Positions 44,008 through 52,846 of a stretch of 64,000 nt of DNA are shown in pieces (positions within the stretch are counted from its first letter, which is position 1; every line of letters begins with the position of its first letter). Origin of the DNA: an uncultured Erwinia sp. (GTDB lineage: Bacteria; Pseudomonadota; Gammaproteobacteria; Enterobacterales; Enterobacteriaceae). Location of the stretch: contig CAMIKG010000001.1 in NCBI GenBank assembly GCA_946221915.1, positions 248,001 to 312,000 on the forward strand, given 5' to 3'. The notes under the pieces were generated by a model. The model searched no databases. It saw only the letters and a list, made by a program, of their open reading frames with translations, and was not told the origin of the DNA. The position numbers and the translations under genes are program-made.

Positions 44008-44676
44008 TCAGTTGCGTTGTTCGAAGGCTAAGGCCCGTCGTTCAATCAGGCGCATCAGCAGAGTCAGCAGACCATTCACCACCAGATAGATCAGACCGGC
44101 AGCGGCAAACACCGTCACATCATAGGTGCGGCCATACAGCAGCTGTCCGTGACCCATCACTTCCATCAGCGTAATGGTGTAAGCCAGTGAGGTGCTTTTA
44201 AACACCAGCACTACCTCATTGGAATAAGAGGAGAGGGCGCGTTTAAATGCATAGGGCAGCAGAATACGCAGCGTCTGGGAACGCTTCATACCCAGCGCCG
44301 CGCAGGATTGCCACTGGCCCGACGGAATCGCCCGCACCGCGCCATGGAACAGCAGGGTGGTATACGCTGCACTGTTGAGCGACAGCGCCAGCAGGGCGCA
44401 CAGCCACGGCTGGGAGAGAATATGCCACAACCAGGGTATTTGCTGGATTGAGGGGAACTGACCGGGTCCATAGTAAATCAGGAAGATCTGCACCAGCAGC
44501 GGCGTGCCGGTAAACAGTGTGAGATACCCTTTCACCAGCCAGTTCAGCACCGGCACTTTCAGCGCCAGCACCACAGTAAACAGTAACGACAGGATCAGCG
44601 CCAGAATCAGCGACGCCACGGTCAGCGTCAGGCTGGTATGCAGCCCCTTGAACAGCTCAGGTAAATATTCCAGCAT
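44008..44676 (-). CDS. artM: Arginine ABC transporter permease ArtM
   Basis: 222 residues, E. coli length. HisM-type permease with about five membrane helices and the EAA-like loop SGQWQSCAALGMKRSQTLRILLPYAFKRALSSYSNE. It pairs with ArtQ in the inner membrane. The start overlaps the artQ stop by one base (TGATG), implying coupled translation. Last gene of artPIQM. Confidence 0.96.
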   Translation of the reverse strand: MLEYLPELFKGLHTSLTLTVASLILALILSLLFTVVLALKVPVLNWLVKGYLTLFTGTPLLVQIFLIYYGPGQFPSIQQIPWLWHILSQPWLCALLALSLNSAAYTTLLFHGAVRAIPSGQWQSCAALGMKRSQTLRILLPYAFKRALSSYSNEVVLVFKSTSLAYTITLMEVMGHGQLLYGRTYDVTVFAAAGLIYLVVNGLLTLLMRLIERRALAFEQRN

Positions 44677-45392
44677 CAGCTACTTCCCTGTTCAAAGCGC
44701 GTGGCGCGCAGCTCAATACGTTTCAGTACAAACTGGCTGAATAACGTAATCAGCAGATAGATGCCTGCCGCGATCAGATACCAGGTAAATGGCTCCTGGG
44801 TACGCGTGGCGATGCTTTTGGTCTGCAGCATGATGTCATTGACGCTAATCAGCGATACCAGCGCGGTATCTTTCAGCAACACCAGCCACTGGTTACCGAG
44901 ACCCGGCAGCGCGTGCCGCCACATCTGCGGCATAATCAGACGGAAAAAGATCGCGCTTTTTTTCATTCCCAGCGCCTGGCCGGACTCCCACTGACCCGCA
45001 GGTACGGCTTTCAGTGCACCGCGCAGCGTCTGCGAAGCATAGGAGGCATACAGCAGGGAAAGCGCAATCACGCCGCAAAGAAACGGACTGACGTCGAAGT
45101 TTTCGATTTCCACCTGCACCGGCAGCTGGAACAGGCCGAGATTCAGCGTGAAACCGTCCGACAGGATCAGCAACAGCTGCGACGCACCGAAGTAGATAAA
45201 CAGCACCACCAGAATTTCTGGCAGACCACGAAACAGGGTGACCAGCCCGGTACCGATCCACGCCAGCGGACGCCAGCGCACCGATTCCCAGACGGCAAAA
45301 ATCATCGCCAGCACCAGGCCGACGATTAAAGCACAAACGGCAAGGCCGACGGTCATCCCGGCGGCGCTTGCGAGTGGAGTAAGTTCGTTCAT
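44676..45392 (-). CDS. artQ: Arginine ABC transporter permease ArtQ
   Basis: 238 residues from ATG 45392 (a TTG one codon earlier is less likely; E. coli starts MNE). Five membrane helices; conserved LRGLPEILVVLFIYFGASQLLL and the loop AGQWESGQALGMKKSAIFFRLIMPQMWRHALPGLGN. Forms the channel with ArtM and is powered by ArtP. It starts 7 nt after the artI stop. Confidence 0.96.
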   Translation of the reverse strand: MNELTPLASAAGMTVGLAVCALIVGLVLAMIFAVWESVRWRPLAWIGTGLVTLFRGLPEILVVLFIYFGASQLLLILSDGFTLNLGLFQLPVQVEIENFDVSPFLCGVIALSLLYASYASQTLRGALKAVPAGQWESGQALGMKKSAIFFRLIMPQMWRHALPGLGNQWLVLLKDTALVSLISVNDIMLQTKSIATRTQEPFTWYLIAAGIYLLITLFSQFVLKRIELRATRFEQGSS

Positions 45393-45399
45393 CAATTAA

Positions 45400-46131
45400 T
45401 TACTGCTGGAACCATTTGTTGTAGATGGTTTTGTAGGTGCCGTCGGCTTTCACTTTATCCAGCGCCGCATTCAGCTTGCCCTGCAGGTCGCTGTTGCCCT
45501 GACGAACCGCAATACCCAGGCCGGTGCCGAAGTACGCTTTATCCGTGACTTTCTCACCTACAGCCGCCAGATTTTGATTCTGCTTCAGCCACTCGTTGAC
45601 CACGGCGGTGTCACCGAATACGGCATCGATACGGCCATTTTTCAGGTCAAGAATCGCATTCTGATAGCTGTCGTAAGGTACAACCGTTACGCCAGCCTGT
45701 TTGTCGGTCAGATATTTCTGGTGAGTGGTGCCGTTCTGCACGCCAACCCGTTTGCCTTTCAGCGCGGCGACATCCGCCACTTTGCCTTTCTGGGCAATAA
45801 ACACGGCGGAGTTATCGTAGTAAGGCTTAGTGAACAGCACCTGCTTTTCACGCTCTGGCGTGATGTCCATTCCGGCCATGACCGCATCGAAACGACGGAA
45901 CTTCAGGCTCGGGATCAGGCTGTCAAAGGCCTGGTTGCTGAAGTTGCACTCTGCACCAATCTCTTTGCACAGGGCGTTGGCCAGGTCGACGTCAAAACCC
46001 TGAATCTTGTTGTCAGCATCGACAAACTCAAACGGCGGGTAAGAGGCTTCGGTGGCGAAACGGATAGTCTGCGCGGCTGCGGCGCTCAGGCTGACGCCAG
46101 CTAACAGGGCGGCAAGGATTAATTTTTTCAT
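45400..46131 (-). CDS. artI: Amino-acid-binding periplasmic protein ArtI
   Basis: 243 residues from ATG 46131 (MKKLILAALLAGVSLSAAAA signal peptide); a second ATG lies one codon upstream at 46134. AGGGA is 7 nt from the chosen start. The binding fold matches ArtJ closely (IRFATEASYPPFEFVDADNKIQGFDVDLANALC). It sits inside the artPIQM operon, while ArtJ is separate. In E. coli the ligand of ArtI is less certain than that of ArtJ. Confidence 0.95.
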   Translation of the reverse strand: MKKLILAALLAGVSLSAAAAQTIRFATEASYPPFEFVDADNKIQGFDVDLANALCKEIGAECNFSNQAFDSLIPSLKFRRFDAVMAGMDITPEREKQVLFTKPYYDNSAVFIAQKGKVADVAALKGKRVGVQNGTTHQKYLTDKQAGVTVVPYDSYQNAILDLKNGRIDAVFGDTAVVNEWLKQNQNLAAVGEKVTDKAYFGTGLGIAVRQGNSDLQGKLNAALDKVKADGTYKTIYNKWFQQ

Positions 46132-46145
46132 CATGATGTCCCTAA

Positions 46146-46874
46146 TCAGTGCGAGAGATAGTTGGCAAACGCTTCGGTTTGCGGCTGTGTAAAGCGGCTG
46201 GCATCGCCTTGCTCGACCACGTAGCCGTTTTCCATATACACCACCCTGCTGGCGGTTTTACGGGCAACATCCACTTCGTGGGTGACGATCACCTGCGTAA
46301 TGTTAGTCTGCGCCAGTTCACGGATAATGCTGACGATTTGCGCGGTAATTTCCGGGTCCAGTGCGGCGGTGGGTTCATCAAACAGCAGTACCGCAGGCTC
46401 CATCATCAGCGCCCGGGCAATAGCCACACGCTGTTGCTGACCGCCGGAAAGATGCAGCGGATAACGATCGACAAATGGCTTCAGACGCAGACGGTCCAGC
46501 AGCTTTTCCGCACGGGCATGCGCCTGATCTTTGCTCAGCCCCAGCACGCGGCAGGGGGCTTCAATCAGGTTCTGCAGCACAGTTAAGTGTGGCCAGAGAT
46601 TGTATTGCTGAAACACCATGCCGACGTTCTGACGCAATTCACGAATTGCGCTGTCGGACGGCGTTTTGCTGAAATCGAAGTTATTGCCGGCGATGCTCAG
46701 GGTACCGGAACGCGGCATCTCCAGCAGATTCAGGACGCGCAGGAGCGAACTCTTACCGGCGCCGCTGGGACCAAGCAGTACCAGGGTCTCTCCCTCCGGG
46801 CATTCCAGCTGGATATCGAACAGAGCCTGGTGGAGACCGTAAAAGCAGTTAATATTTTTTAGTTGAATACTCAT
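46146..46874 (-). CDS. artP: Arginine ABC transporter ATPase ArtP
   Basis: 242 residues, E. coli length. Walker A GPSGAGKSS, signature LSGGQQQRVAIARALM, Walker B VLLFDEPTAALDPE and switch VIVTHEVDVARK. It energises ArtQM. First gene of artPIQM. An ArgR-like pair of boxes overlaps its start codon. Confidence 0.97.
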   Translation of the reverse strand: MSIQLKNINCFYGLHQALFDIQLECPEGETLVLLGPSGAGKSSLLRVLNLLEMPRSGTLSIAGNNFDFSKTPSDSAIRELRQNVGMVFQQYNLWPHLTVLQNLIEAPCRVLGLSKDQAHARAEKLLDRLRLKPFVDRYPLHLSGGQQQRVAIARALMMEPAVLLFDEPTAALDPEITAQIVSIIRELAQTNITQVIVTHEVDVARKTASRVVYMENGYVVEQGDASRFTQPQTEAFANYLSH

Positions 46875-46900
46875 GCGCCAGAATTGAATAGCAATTAAAG
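46862..46900. promoter_or_regulatory. Tandem ArgR-like boxes at the artP start
   Basis: Box 46883-46900 (TGAAT-AGCA-ATTAA) matches 9 of 10 core positions. Box 46862-46879 (TGAAT-ACTC-ATGCG) matches about 8 of 10. The spacing is 21 bp, as expected for ArgR. The downstream box includes the artP ATG, an unusually promoter-distal position. Confidence 0.5.
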
Positions 46901-47202
46901 TGGCAAATCTTAACGTCGACAGAATAGTTATGCAATCATTGTGCGTTAAAATTTATTTATGGGAACTATTGTTAATAAAGCGTAGCACAAGATAGCGTAA
47001 AGCAAGTCTGGCGCGGTACAGCAGCGATGTTTTCCGGGGTAATAAATGCCGCTTTAGCCTGTGTTTTCGCTGCGGTATAAGGAGGATGGCGAATTGTGCA
47101 CGCCATAGCGGGTATCGACAGAGAGATGCCGTGCATAGCCGCGCAACACTTTGAGCATGCGGTTAAGCGCGCCGTGAAAGTTACGGCACGCTTAACAATG
47201 CA
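46901..47202. other. artP-ybjP gap with a 14-bp hairpin
   Basis: No gene is seen. The part next to artP is AT-rich and should hold the artPIQM promoter. Near ybjP, GTTAAGCGCGCCGT pairs with ACGGCACGCTTAAC (47162-47196) with one mismatch and a 7-nt loop, just past the ybjP stop; no T tract follows on the minus strand. Confidence 0.55.
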
Positions 47203-47745
47203 CTATTTTTCCAGCGTCTGACTCAGTGTGCCGCCACCCGTATGCGGCCAGCTGGCGAGATAACGTACATCATCGACTGCCCAGCAGGTGCCTTCGCGCA
47301 CCATCAACACTTCATCCTGCCAGTTCACCGCTTTATCACCGTCGCGGCTCAGCTGCACGCGCAGTGGAATATTGCGCGCGTCGGTATTAGGAATCGTGGA
47401 TGCATCGGCGACGTCCGCAGAAGACGCGCCGGCAGGCAGGCTGGAGAACAGATCCAGCGTGCTCAGCTCGTTACGCTTCTCGCCAGCGGTAGTGGCGGAC
47501 AGTAATTTCTGGTACAGCGCATCACTCAGATAAGGCCGATATTTGGCTAACAGGGTGGCATCGGGCAGGCCCTTGCCCGGCTGCTGAATACGCAGGTCGT
47601 AAAACTCCTGCGCCACGCTGTCCGGACCGCCTGTTACGCAGGGACCCACACGCGTGCCAATATCTTTGTAAGCGGGTTCCACCGTGGTACAGGCGCTCAG
47701 CAACAGAGCCGCTGGCGCCAGTACGACAAAGACTTTATTTTTCAT
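47203..47745 (-). CDS. ybjP: Lipoprotein YbjP
   Basis: 180 residues. Type II signal peptide with lipobox LLSAC (Cys about 19). The mature part TTVEPAYKDIGTRVGPCVTGGPDSVAQEFYDLRIQ, STIPNTDARNIPLRVQL and WQDEVLMVREGTCWAVDDVRYL matches E. coli YbjP (171) with a slightly longer middle. Predicted outer-membrane lipoprotein (residue +2 is Thr, not Asp). Function unknown. Confidence 0.9.
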   Translation of the reverse strand: MKNKVFVVLAPAALLLSACTTVEPAYKDIGTRVGPCVTGGPDSVAQEFYDLRIQQPGKGLPDATLLAKYRPYLSDALYQKLLSATTAGEKRNELSTLDLFSSLPAGASSADVADASTIPNTDARNIPLRVQLSRDGDKAVNWQDEVLMVREGTCWAVDDVRYLASWPHTGGGTLSQTLEK

Positions 47746-47842
47746 GCTGTTTCCTTATTGTTAACTGGCTGGTCTTCATTTTAGGATAAAGTATAGCCAC
47801 GGTTTTTAGCCTGTCGGGCGATCACGCAGAAAGGAGCATTTG

Positions 47843-48163
47843 ATGCAGTTTTCCACTACCCCCACCCTCGAAGGTCAGCCCATCACGCAATATTGTGGCG
47901 TGGTGACGGGCGAAGCGATTCTCGGCGCCAACATTTTCCGCGACTTCTTCGCTGGTATCCGCGATATCGTTGGCGGCCGCTCTGGCGCCTACGAAAAAGA
48001 GCTGCGTAAAGCGCGTAAGCTGGCGTTCGAAGAGATGGAAGAGCAGGCGAAAGCACTGGGCGCTGATGCGATTGTCGGCATTGATATTGACTACGAAACG
48101 GTAGGTAAAGACAGCAGCATGCTGATGGTGAGCGTCAGCGGCACGGCGGTGAAAACCCGCTGA
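47843..48163 (+). CDS. ybjQ: YbjQ (UPF0145) family protein
   Basis: 106 residues from ATG 47843, 6 nt after AAGGAG; the TTG one codon earlier is not needed. Nearly the E. coli sequence: MQFSTTPTLEGQPI, CGVVTGEAILGANIFRDF, ALGADAIVGIDIDYETVG. Members form decamers; role unknown, possibly metal-related in some lineages. The stop overlaps the amiD start by one base. Confidence 0.95.
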   Translation: MQFSTTPTLEGQPITQYCGVVTGEAILGANIFRDFFAGIRDIVGGRSGAYEKELRKARKLAFEEMEEQAKALGADAIVGIDIDYETVGKDSSMLMVSVSGTAVKTR

Positions 48164-48999
48164 TGCGTTATGCACTGCTCCTGCTGGCGATGCTGCTGCT
48201 GACCGCCTGTTCCCCTTCCGGTATTGAACAGCGTGCGGGTTATGCGGTGGATACGCGCCATGTGGCCTATGGCGCGCGGCCGAGAGTGAAGGTGCTGGTG
48301 ATCCACTATACCGCCGAGGATTTCTCCGGTTCGCTGGCGACGCTCACCGATCGTCAGGTCAGCGTGCACTATTTGATTCCGGAGCAACCTCCCCGGCAGC
48401 GCGGCAAGCCGCTGATCTGGCAACTGGTGCCGGAACAGCAACTAGCCTGGCATGCCGGGCCTAGCTACTGGCGTGGCGCCACGCGCATCAACGACACCTC
48501 TATTGGTATTGAGCTGGTGAATACCGGTTATACCCGCGGACTGACGGGCAAAGTCTGGACGCCGTTTCATCCGGCGCAGATTGCCGCCTTGCAGCCGCTG
48601 GTGCGTGATATCGCGCAGCGCTACCACATCCGGCCGGAAAATATTGTCGGTCACAGTGATATTGCCCCGCAGCGTAAACAGGACCCCGGTCCGTTATTCC
48701 CCTGGGCGCAGCTGGCGCAACAGGGGCTCGGCGCGTGGCCGGATGCACCACGGGTGCGCTTCTGGCTGGCGGGGCGTGCGCCATCTCAGCCGGTCGAACA
48801 GGCGGAACTGCTGGCCGTGCTGGCGCGTTATGGCTATGACGTGAATATGCAGATGAGTGACACGCAGCAACGCAACGTAATTGCCGCATTTCAGATGCAC
48901 TTCCGCCCGGCGGATTATCGTGGTGAAGCGGACGCGGAAACGCTGGCGATTGCGCAGGCGCTGGTGGAAAAGTATGGCGCGTTTGATGGCGGGTCATGA
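48163..48999 (+). CDS. amiD: N-acetylmuramoyl-L-alanine amidase AmiD (lipoprotein)
   Basis: 278 residues (E. coli 276). Lipobox LLTAC (Cys 16) directs it to the outer membrane. Amidase_2 domain with zinc ligands in VLVIHYTAEDF, the middle histidine of WHAG and GHSDIAPQRKQDPGPLFPW; a C-terminal peptidoglycan-binding domain follows (about 190-275). It cleaves MurNAc-L-Ala, including anhydro forms, facing the periplasm. Coupled to ybjQ. Confidence 0.95.
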   Translation: MRYALLLLAMLLLTACSPSGIEQRAGYAVDTRHVAYGARPRVKVLVIHYTAEDFSGSLATLTDRQVSVHYLIPEQPPRQRGKPLIWQLVPEQQLAWHAGPSYWRGATRINDTSIGIELVNTGYTRGLTGKVWTPFHPAQIAALQPLVRDIAQRYHIRPENIVGHSDIAPQRKQDPGPLFPWAQLAQQGLGAWPDAPRVRFWLAGRAPSQPVEQAELLAVLARYGYDVNMQMSDTQQRNVIAAFQMHFRPADYRGEADAETLAIAQALVEKYGAFDGGS

Positions 49000-49363
49000 A
49001 GAGGGAACGTTGCCGGAAAGGGCTAATGAGTCTGTTTTCGGGGAACGGAGGCGTTTGGCTCCATCGTTCAGTGACTTAGCCCGGTCGTTCATGGGGTTAA
49101 CTCCTCCCATAAAATGGGGGGCTGAGGAGGGGGCTGCCATCTGAGAGTCCGGAGATGCCAGCTCACCCATCCTAACCTTCCCCCGCAGGGCGGGGGAAGG
49201 GACCGTGCGGTGCTGTGATCAGGTCCTGTGATCGGGGCGGAGAGCATTCAGTTCCACTCGTTTCTGGCTGGGAATCGCTCAGTGATCTTGTTAACCCTGC
49301 TGGCCGATCGGCGGGTGTTCAGCACGGCCCTGCGACCGGGGCAGAAATCCGCCACCATTACTA
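49000..49363. repeat. amiD-ltaE gap with hairpin repeat (copy 2)
   Basis: No gene is seen. CTCCCATAAAATGGGGGGCTGAGGAGGGG-like elements (49102-49132) and CCATCCTAACCTTCCCCC with CCCCCGCAGGGCGGGGG (about 49167-49198) repeat, in the same order, the elements at 42961-43130. In E. coli ybjS and ybjT occupy this position; both are missing. Confidence 0.65.
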
Positions 49364-50371
49364 TCAGCGCGCGAGAAATGCCCGCCAGTGATCCACCAGC
49401 TGCTCCAGCGCATGACGATCCACATCCAGATGTGTCACCAGTCGGGTAACCGGCCCGGTACTCAACAGCACGCCGCGTTCCTTCATCCAGCTTTTCAGCG
49501 CCTCTGCCTGCTCAGCGGGCACGCGGACAAACACCATATTGGTATCCTGGCGTGAAACATCCGCACCGATCTCGCGTAACTGCTGCGCCAGCCATTGGGC
49601 GTTATCATGGTCTTCCTGCAGGCGCGCCACGTTATGCTGCAGCGCATACAGCCCGGCTGCGGCCAGAATTCCGGCCTGGCGCATCCCGCCGCCGGTCATT
49701 TTGCGCCAGCGGCGCGCGCGCCTGATATAGTCGGCGCTGCCGCAGAGCAGTGACCCCACCGGCGTGCCCAGACCTTTTGACAGACAGATGGTCAGCGTAT
49801 CGCAATAACGGGCAAGCGCTTCCAGTTCAACACCCTGCGCCACGGCGGCATTAAATATACGTGCGCCATCAATATGAAGCGCCAGCTGACGTTCGCGGGT
49901 GAATTGCCACGCCTGCTGCAGATAATCCAGCGGCAGCACTTTGCCGTTATGGGTATTTTCCAGGCTTAACAGTTTCGTGCGGGCAAAATGGGCGTCGTCC
50001 GGTTTGATCACCGATGCCACCACATCCAGCGGTAACGTACCATCCGCTGCCGCCAGAATCGGTTGCGGCTGAATGCTGCCCAGCACCGCCGCGCCACCCG
50101 CTTCATACAGATAGTTATGCGCCAGCTGGCCGACAATATACTCTTCGCCGCGCTCACAGTGACTGAGCAGCGCCACCAGATTCGCCTGGGTGCCGGTCGG
50201 TAAAAACAGTGCCGCCTGCTTGCCGCTGAGGCGTGCGGCCTCGGCTTCCAGTGCGTTAACGGTGGGATCGTCGCCGTAGACATCATCCCCGGTTTCTGCA
50301 GACATCATCGCAGACAACATGGCGGCACCCGGGCGCGTCACGGTATCACTGCGTAAATCGATCACTGGCAT
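49364..50371 (-). CDS. ltaE: Low-specificity L-threonine aldolase
   Basis: 335 residues (E. coli 333). PLP enzyme of fold type I: DLRSDTVTRPGAAMLSAM, GDDVYGDDPTVNALE, LHIDGARIFNAAVAQG and the PLP lysine in TICLSKGLGTPVGSLLCG. It splits L-threonine and allo-threonine to glycine and acetaldehyde. In E. coli it lies in an operon after poxB; here a 536-bp repeat-filled gap separates them. Confidence 0.96.
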   Translation of the reverse strand: MPVIDLRSDTVTRPGAAMLSAMMSAETGDDVYGDDPTVNALEAEAARLSGKQAALFLPTGTQANLVALLSHCERGEEYIVGQLAHNYLYEAGGAAVLGSIQPQPILAAADGTLPLDVVASVIKPDDAHFARTKLLSLENTHNGKVLPLDYLQQAWQFTRERQLALHIDGARIFNAAVAQGVELEALARYCDTLTICLSKGLGTPVGSLLCGSADYIRRARRWRKMTGGGMRQAGILAAAGLYALQHNVARLQEDHDNAQWLAQQLREIGADVSRQDTNMVFVRVPAEQAEALKSWMKERGVLLSTGPVTRLVTHLDVDRHALEQLVDHWRAFLAR

Positions 50372-50907
50372 TCTCCTTAAAGTAAAAACAGGCGCAGTTG
50401 CGCCCGTGCAAACAAACTCCAGGCACGATTATCCTGGTTCAGGCTCTGGGAACACGGTTAGCAGAGGAAAGCCGCTCGCGCCGTTATTGTGCAGCAATAA
50501 AAAGCACTATAAATCTGAAACCAGAAAGCAACACAAAAACTTTAAACGCAGGAAACACGGTCAGCAAAGAAAAGTAGCTCGAACCGTTGTTCAGCAATAT
50601 AAAGCACTATCAGTCTGAAACCAGACAGCAACACTAAAATGTAAAGCGCAGGGAACACGCTCAGCGGAGGAAAGCGTCCCGCGCCATGGACGGCGCGGGC
50701 CGAGCGGCCAGGGATGGCGACAAGCGACTTTCCGGAGCTGAGCGTGTTCTCTGCGCAGGATACCGAACCAGCAGCGACCTCCCTGCTAAGAGCACAGAAC
50801 TAGCAGCGACATCCCTGCGCAGGTCACTGAACGCCCAGCGACTTCCCAGAGCAGAACGCCGGACTACCAGCGACTCCCCAGCGCCCGTCACCGACTCTGC
50901 TCCTGTT
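50372..50907. repeat. Tandem and inverted repeats between poxB and ltaE
   Basis: A ~100-bp unit is repeated: GAACACGG-type starts at 50449, 50551 and 50651, with AAAGCACTAT at 50501 and 50601 and TCTGAAACCAGA-type blocks at 50514 and 50614 (2.3 copies). The start of copy 3 (50646-50675) is then repeated inverted at 50724-50756 around CCCGCGCC-N6-GGCGCGGG. Finally AGCGAC recurs at 50773, 50805, 50837 and 50869, exactly every 32 bp, inside AGCGACNTCCCNG blocks. No gene is supportable. Confidence 0.8.
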
Positions 50908-52626
50908 TTACCGTAGCCAGTTCGTTTTCGCCAGTTCAACCACCTCATCCCCACGGCCACTGATAACCGCGCGCAGCATATACAGACTGAAACCTTTCGC
51001 CTGCTCCAGCTTAATTTCCGGCGGCATCACCAGCTCCTCACTGGCGGTCACCACATCCACCAGCACCGGCCCCTCATGAGCGAAAGCCTGCTTGAGCGCG
51101 GTATTCAGCTCCAGCGCCTTTTCCACGCGAATACCTTTGACCCCGCAGGCGTTGGCGATAGCGGCGAAATCCGGATTCTTCAGCTCGGTGCCATCCGTCA
51201 GATAACCACCGGCTTTCATCTCCATCGCCACAAACCCCAGCGAACTGTTATTGAACACCACAATCTTGATCGGTAACTGCAACTGCGCCACCGTCAGGAA
51301 ATCCCCCATCAGCATACTAAAACCGCCATCGCCACACAGTGCGACCACCTGACGCTGCTTATCCTGCACCTGCGCGCCGAGTGCCTGCGGCATCGCATTG
51401 GCCATCGAACCATGATTAAACGATCCCAGCAAACGCCGCTTACCATTCATCCGCAAATAGCGCGCCGCCCATACCGTAGGCGTGCCGACATCACAGGTAA
51501 AAACCGCATCCTCACTGGCGTAGTGACTAATTTGTTGCGCCAGATATTGGGGATGAATGGTGCGCTCGCTGGCGGTTGCCAGTTCATCCAGCCCCTTGCG
51601 CGCATCGGCATAATGCGCCAGCGCCTTATCAAGGAATTTACGATCGGTTTTGTTATCCAGCTGCGGCAACAGCGCATTCAGCGTTGCCCTGACATCACCG
51701 AGCAGCGCCATATCCACACGGCTATGCGCGCCCAGACTGCTGGGATCAATATCGATTTGAATAATTCTGGCGTCCGCCGGATAAAAAGCGCGATAGGGGA
51801 AACGTGTACCCAGCAGCAGCAGGGTATCGGCGTTCATCATGGCGTGATAACCGGAGGAAAAACCGATCAGCCCGGTCATCCCCACATCGTACGGATTATC
51901 GTACTCAATATGCTCTTTGCCGCGTAAGGCATGCACGATCGGCGCTTTTAAGGTTTCCGCCAGCCTCACCACTTCGTCATGGGCTCCGGCGCAGCCTGCG
52001 CCGCACATCAGGGTGATATTTTTCGCCTCGTTGAGCAGTCCGGCGAGTTTGCTCAGCTCCTGCGCATTAGGCTGAATCACCGCTGGCTGTGCCGGATACC
52101 AGCCACTGTCGGCGCCCTCCGGCGCTGCCTGCAGCGCCACATCACCCGGCAGGACCACCACCGCCACGCCACGGTTCAGGATGGCTTCGCGCATCGCAAT
52201 GGCTAACACCTGCGGCAATTGCTGCGGATTCGACACCAGCTCACAGTAGTGGCTGCATTCACGGAACAGCTCCTGCGGATGTGTCTCCTGAAAATAGCCA
52301 CTGCCAATTTCGCTGGAAGGGATATGGGCGGCGATCGCCAGCACCGGCGTGCGGTTGCGATGACAGTCAAACAGGCCATTAATCAGATGCAGGTTACCCG
52401 GGCCGCAGGAACCGGCGCACACCGCCAGTTCACCGCTCAGCTGCGCTTCTGCGCCAGCAGCAAAGGCGGCGACTTCTTCATGCCGCGTCGGCACCCATTC
52501 AATGGTGCCCATTTTGTTCAGGCTGTCGCTCAGGCCATTCAGTGAGTCCCCGGTCACCCCCCAGATGCGTTTCACCCCGGCACTTTCCAGGGTTTTGGCG
52601 AGCAGCGCCGCAACGGTCTGTTTCAT
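50908..52626 (-). CDS. poxB: Pyruvate dehydrogenase (quinone) PoxB
   Basis: 572 residues, E. coli length. N-terminal pyrimidine-binding domain (Glu in RHEEVAAFAAGAEAQ), central FAD domain, C-terminal TPP domain with CGDGGFSMLMGDFLTV...NNSSLGF. The last ~20 residues (GRGDEVVELAKTNWLR) form the amphipathic membrane-activation helix. It oxidises pyruvate to acetate and CO2 and reduces ubiquinone, mainly in stationary phase. AAGGAG precedes the start. The E. coli neighbours hcr and hcp are missing. Confidence 0.97.
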   Translation of the reverse strand: MKQTVAALLAKTLESAGVKRIWGVTGDSLNGLSDSLNKMGTIEWVPTRHEEVAAFAAGAEAQLSGELAVCAGSCGPGNLHLINGLFDCHRNRTPVLAIAAHIPSSEIGSGYFQETHPQELFRECSHYCELVSNPQQLPQVLAIAMREAILNRGVAVVVLPGDVALQAAPEGADSGWYPAQPAVIQPNAQELSKLAGLLNEAKNITLMCGAGCAGAHDEVVRLAETLKAPIVHALRGKEHIEYDNPYDVGMTGLIGFSSGYHAMMNADTLLLLGTRFPYRAFYPADARIIQIDIDPSSLGAHSRVDMALLGDVRATLNALLPQLDNKTDRKFLDKALAHYADARKGLDELATASERTIHPQYLAQQISHYASEDAVFTCDVGTPTVWAARYLRMNGKRRLLGSFNHGSMANAMPQALGAQVQDKQRQVVALCGDGGFSMLMGDFLTVAQLQLPIKIVVFNNSSLGFVAMEMKAGGYLTDGTELKNPDFAAIANACGVKGIRVEKALELNTALKQAFAHEGPVLVDVVTASEELVMPPEIKLEQAKGFSLYMLRAVISGRGDEVVELAKTNWLR

Positions 52627-52846
52627 CCTTTTTCTCCTTATGTTGAATCGCGATAATCAGTGCGAAAAAAGCAGCAACAGAACAAAAGCGTAGTCGACGC
52701 CATGCCGTCCACGGACGCAAAAGTGTGAAAGGGTGTGACGGTCGGGCAGAGAAAATAGCTTGATAACATGCTATATGCGGTCGCCATCACTTGACCTGTT
52801 CGCCGCTTGCGACCATGCTCAGGATAAAGCGGAGGAACTGACGTCT

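Noticed and set aside
50773..50905. Possible CRISPR array (32-bp periodic repeats)
   Set aside because: The conserved part is only about 13 bp and imperfect, the period is 32 bp instead of about 60, and no cas genes are present.
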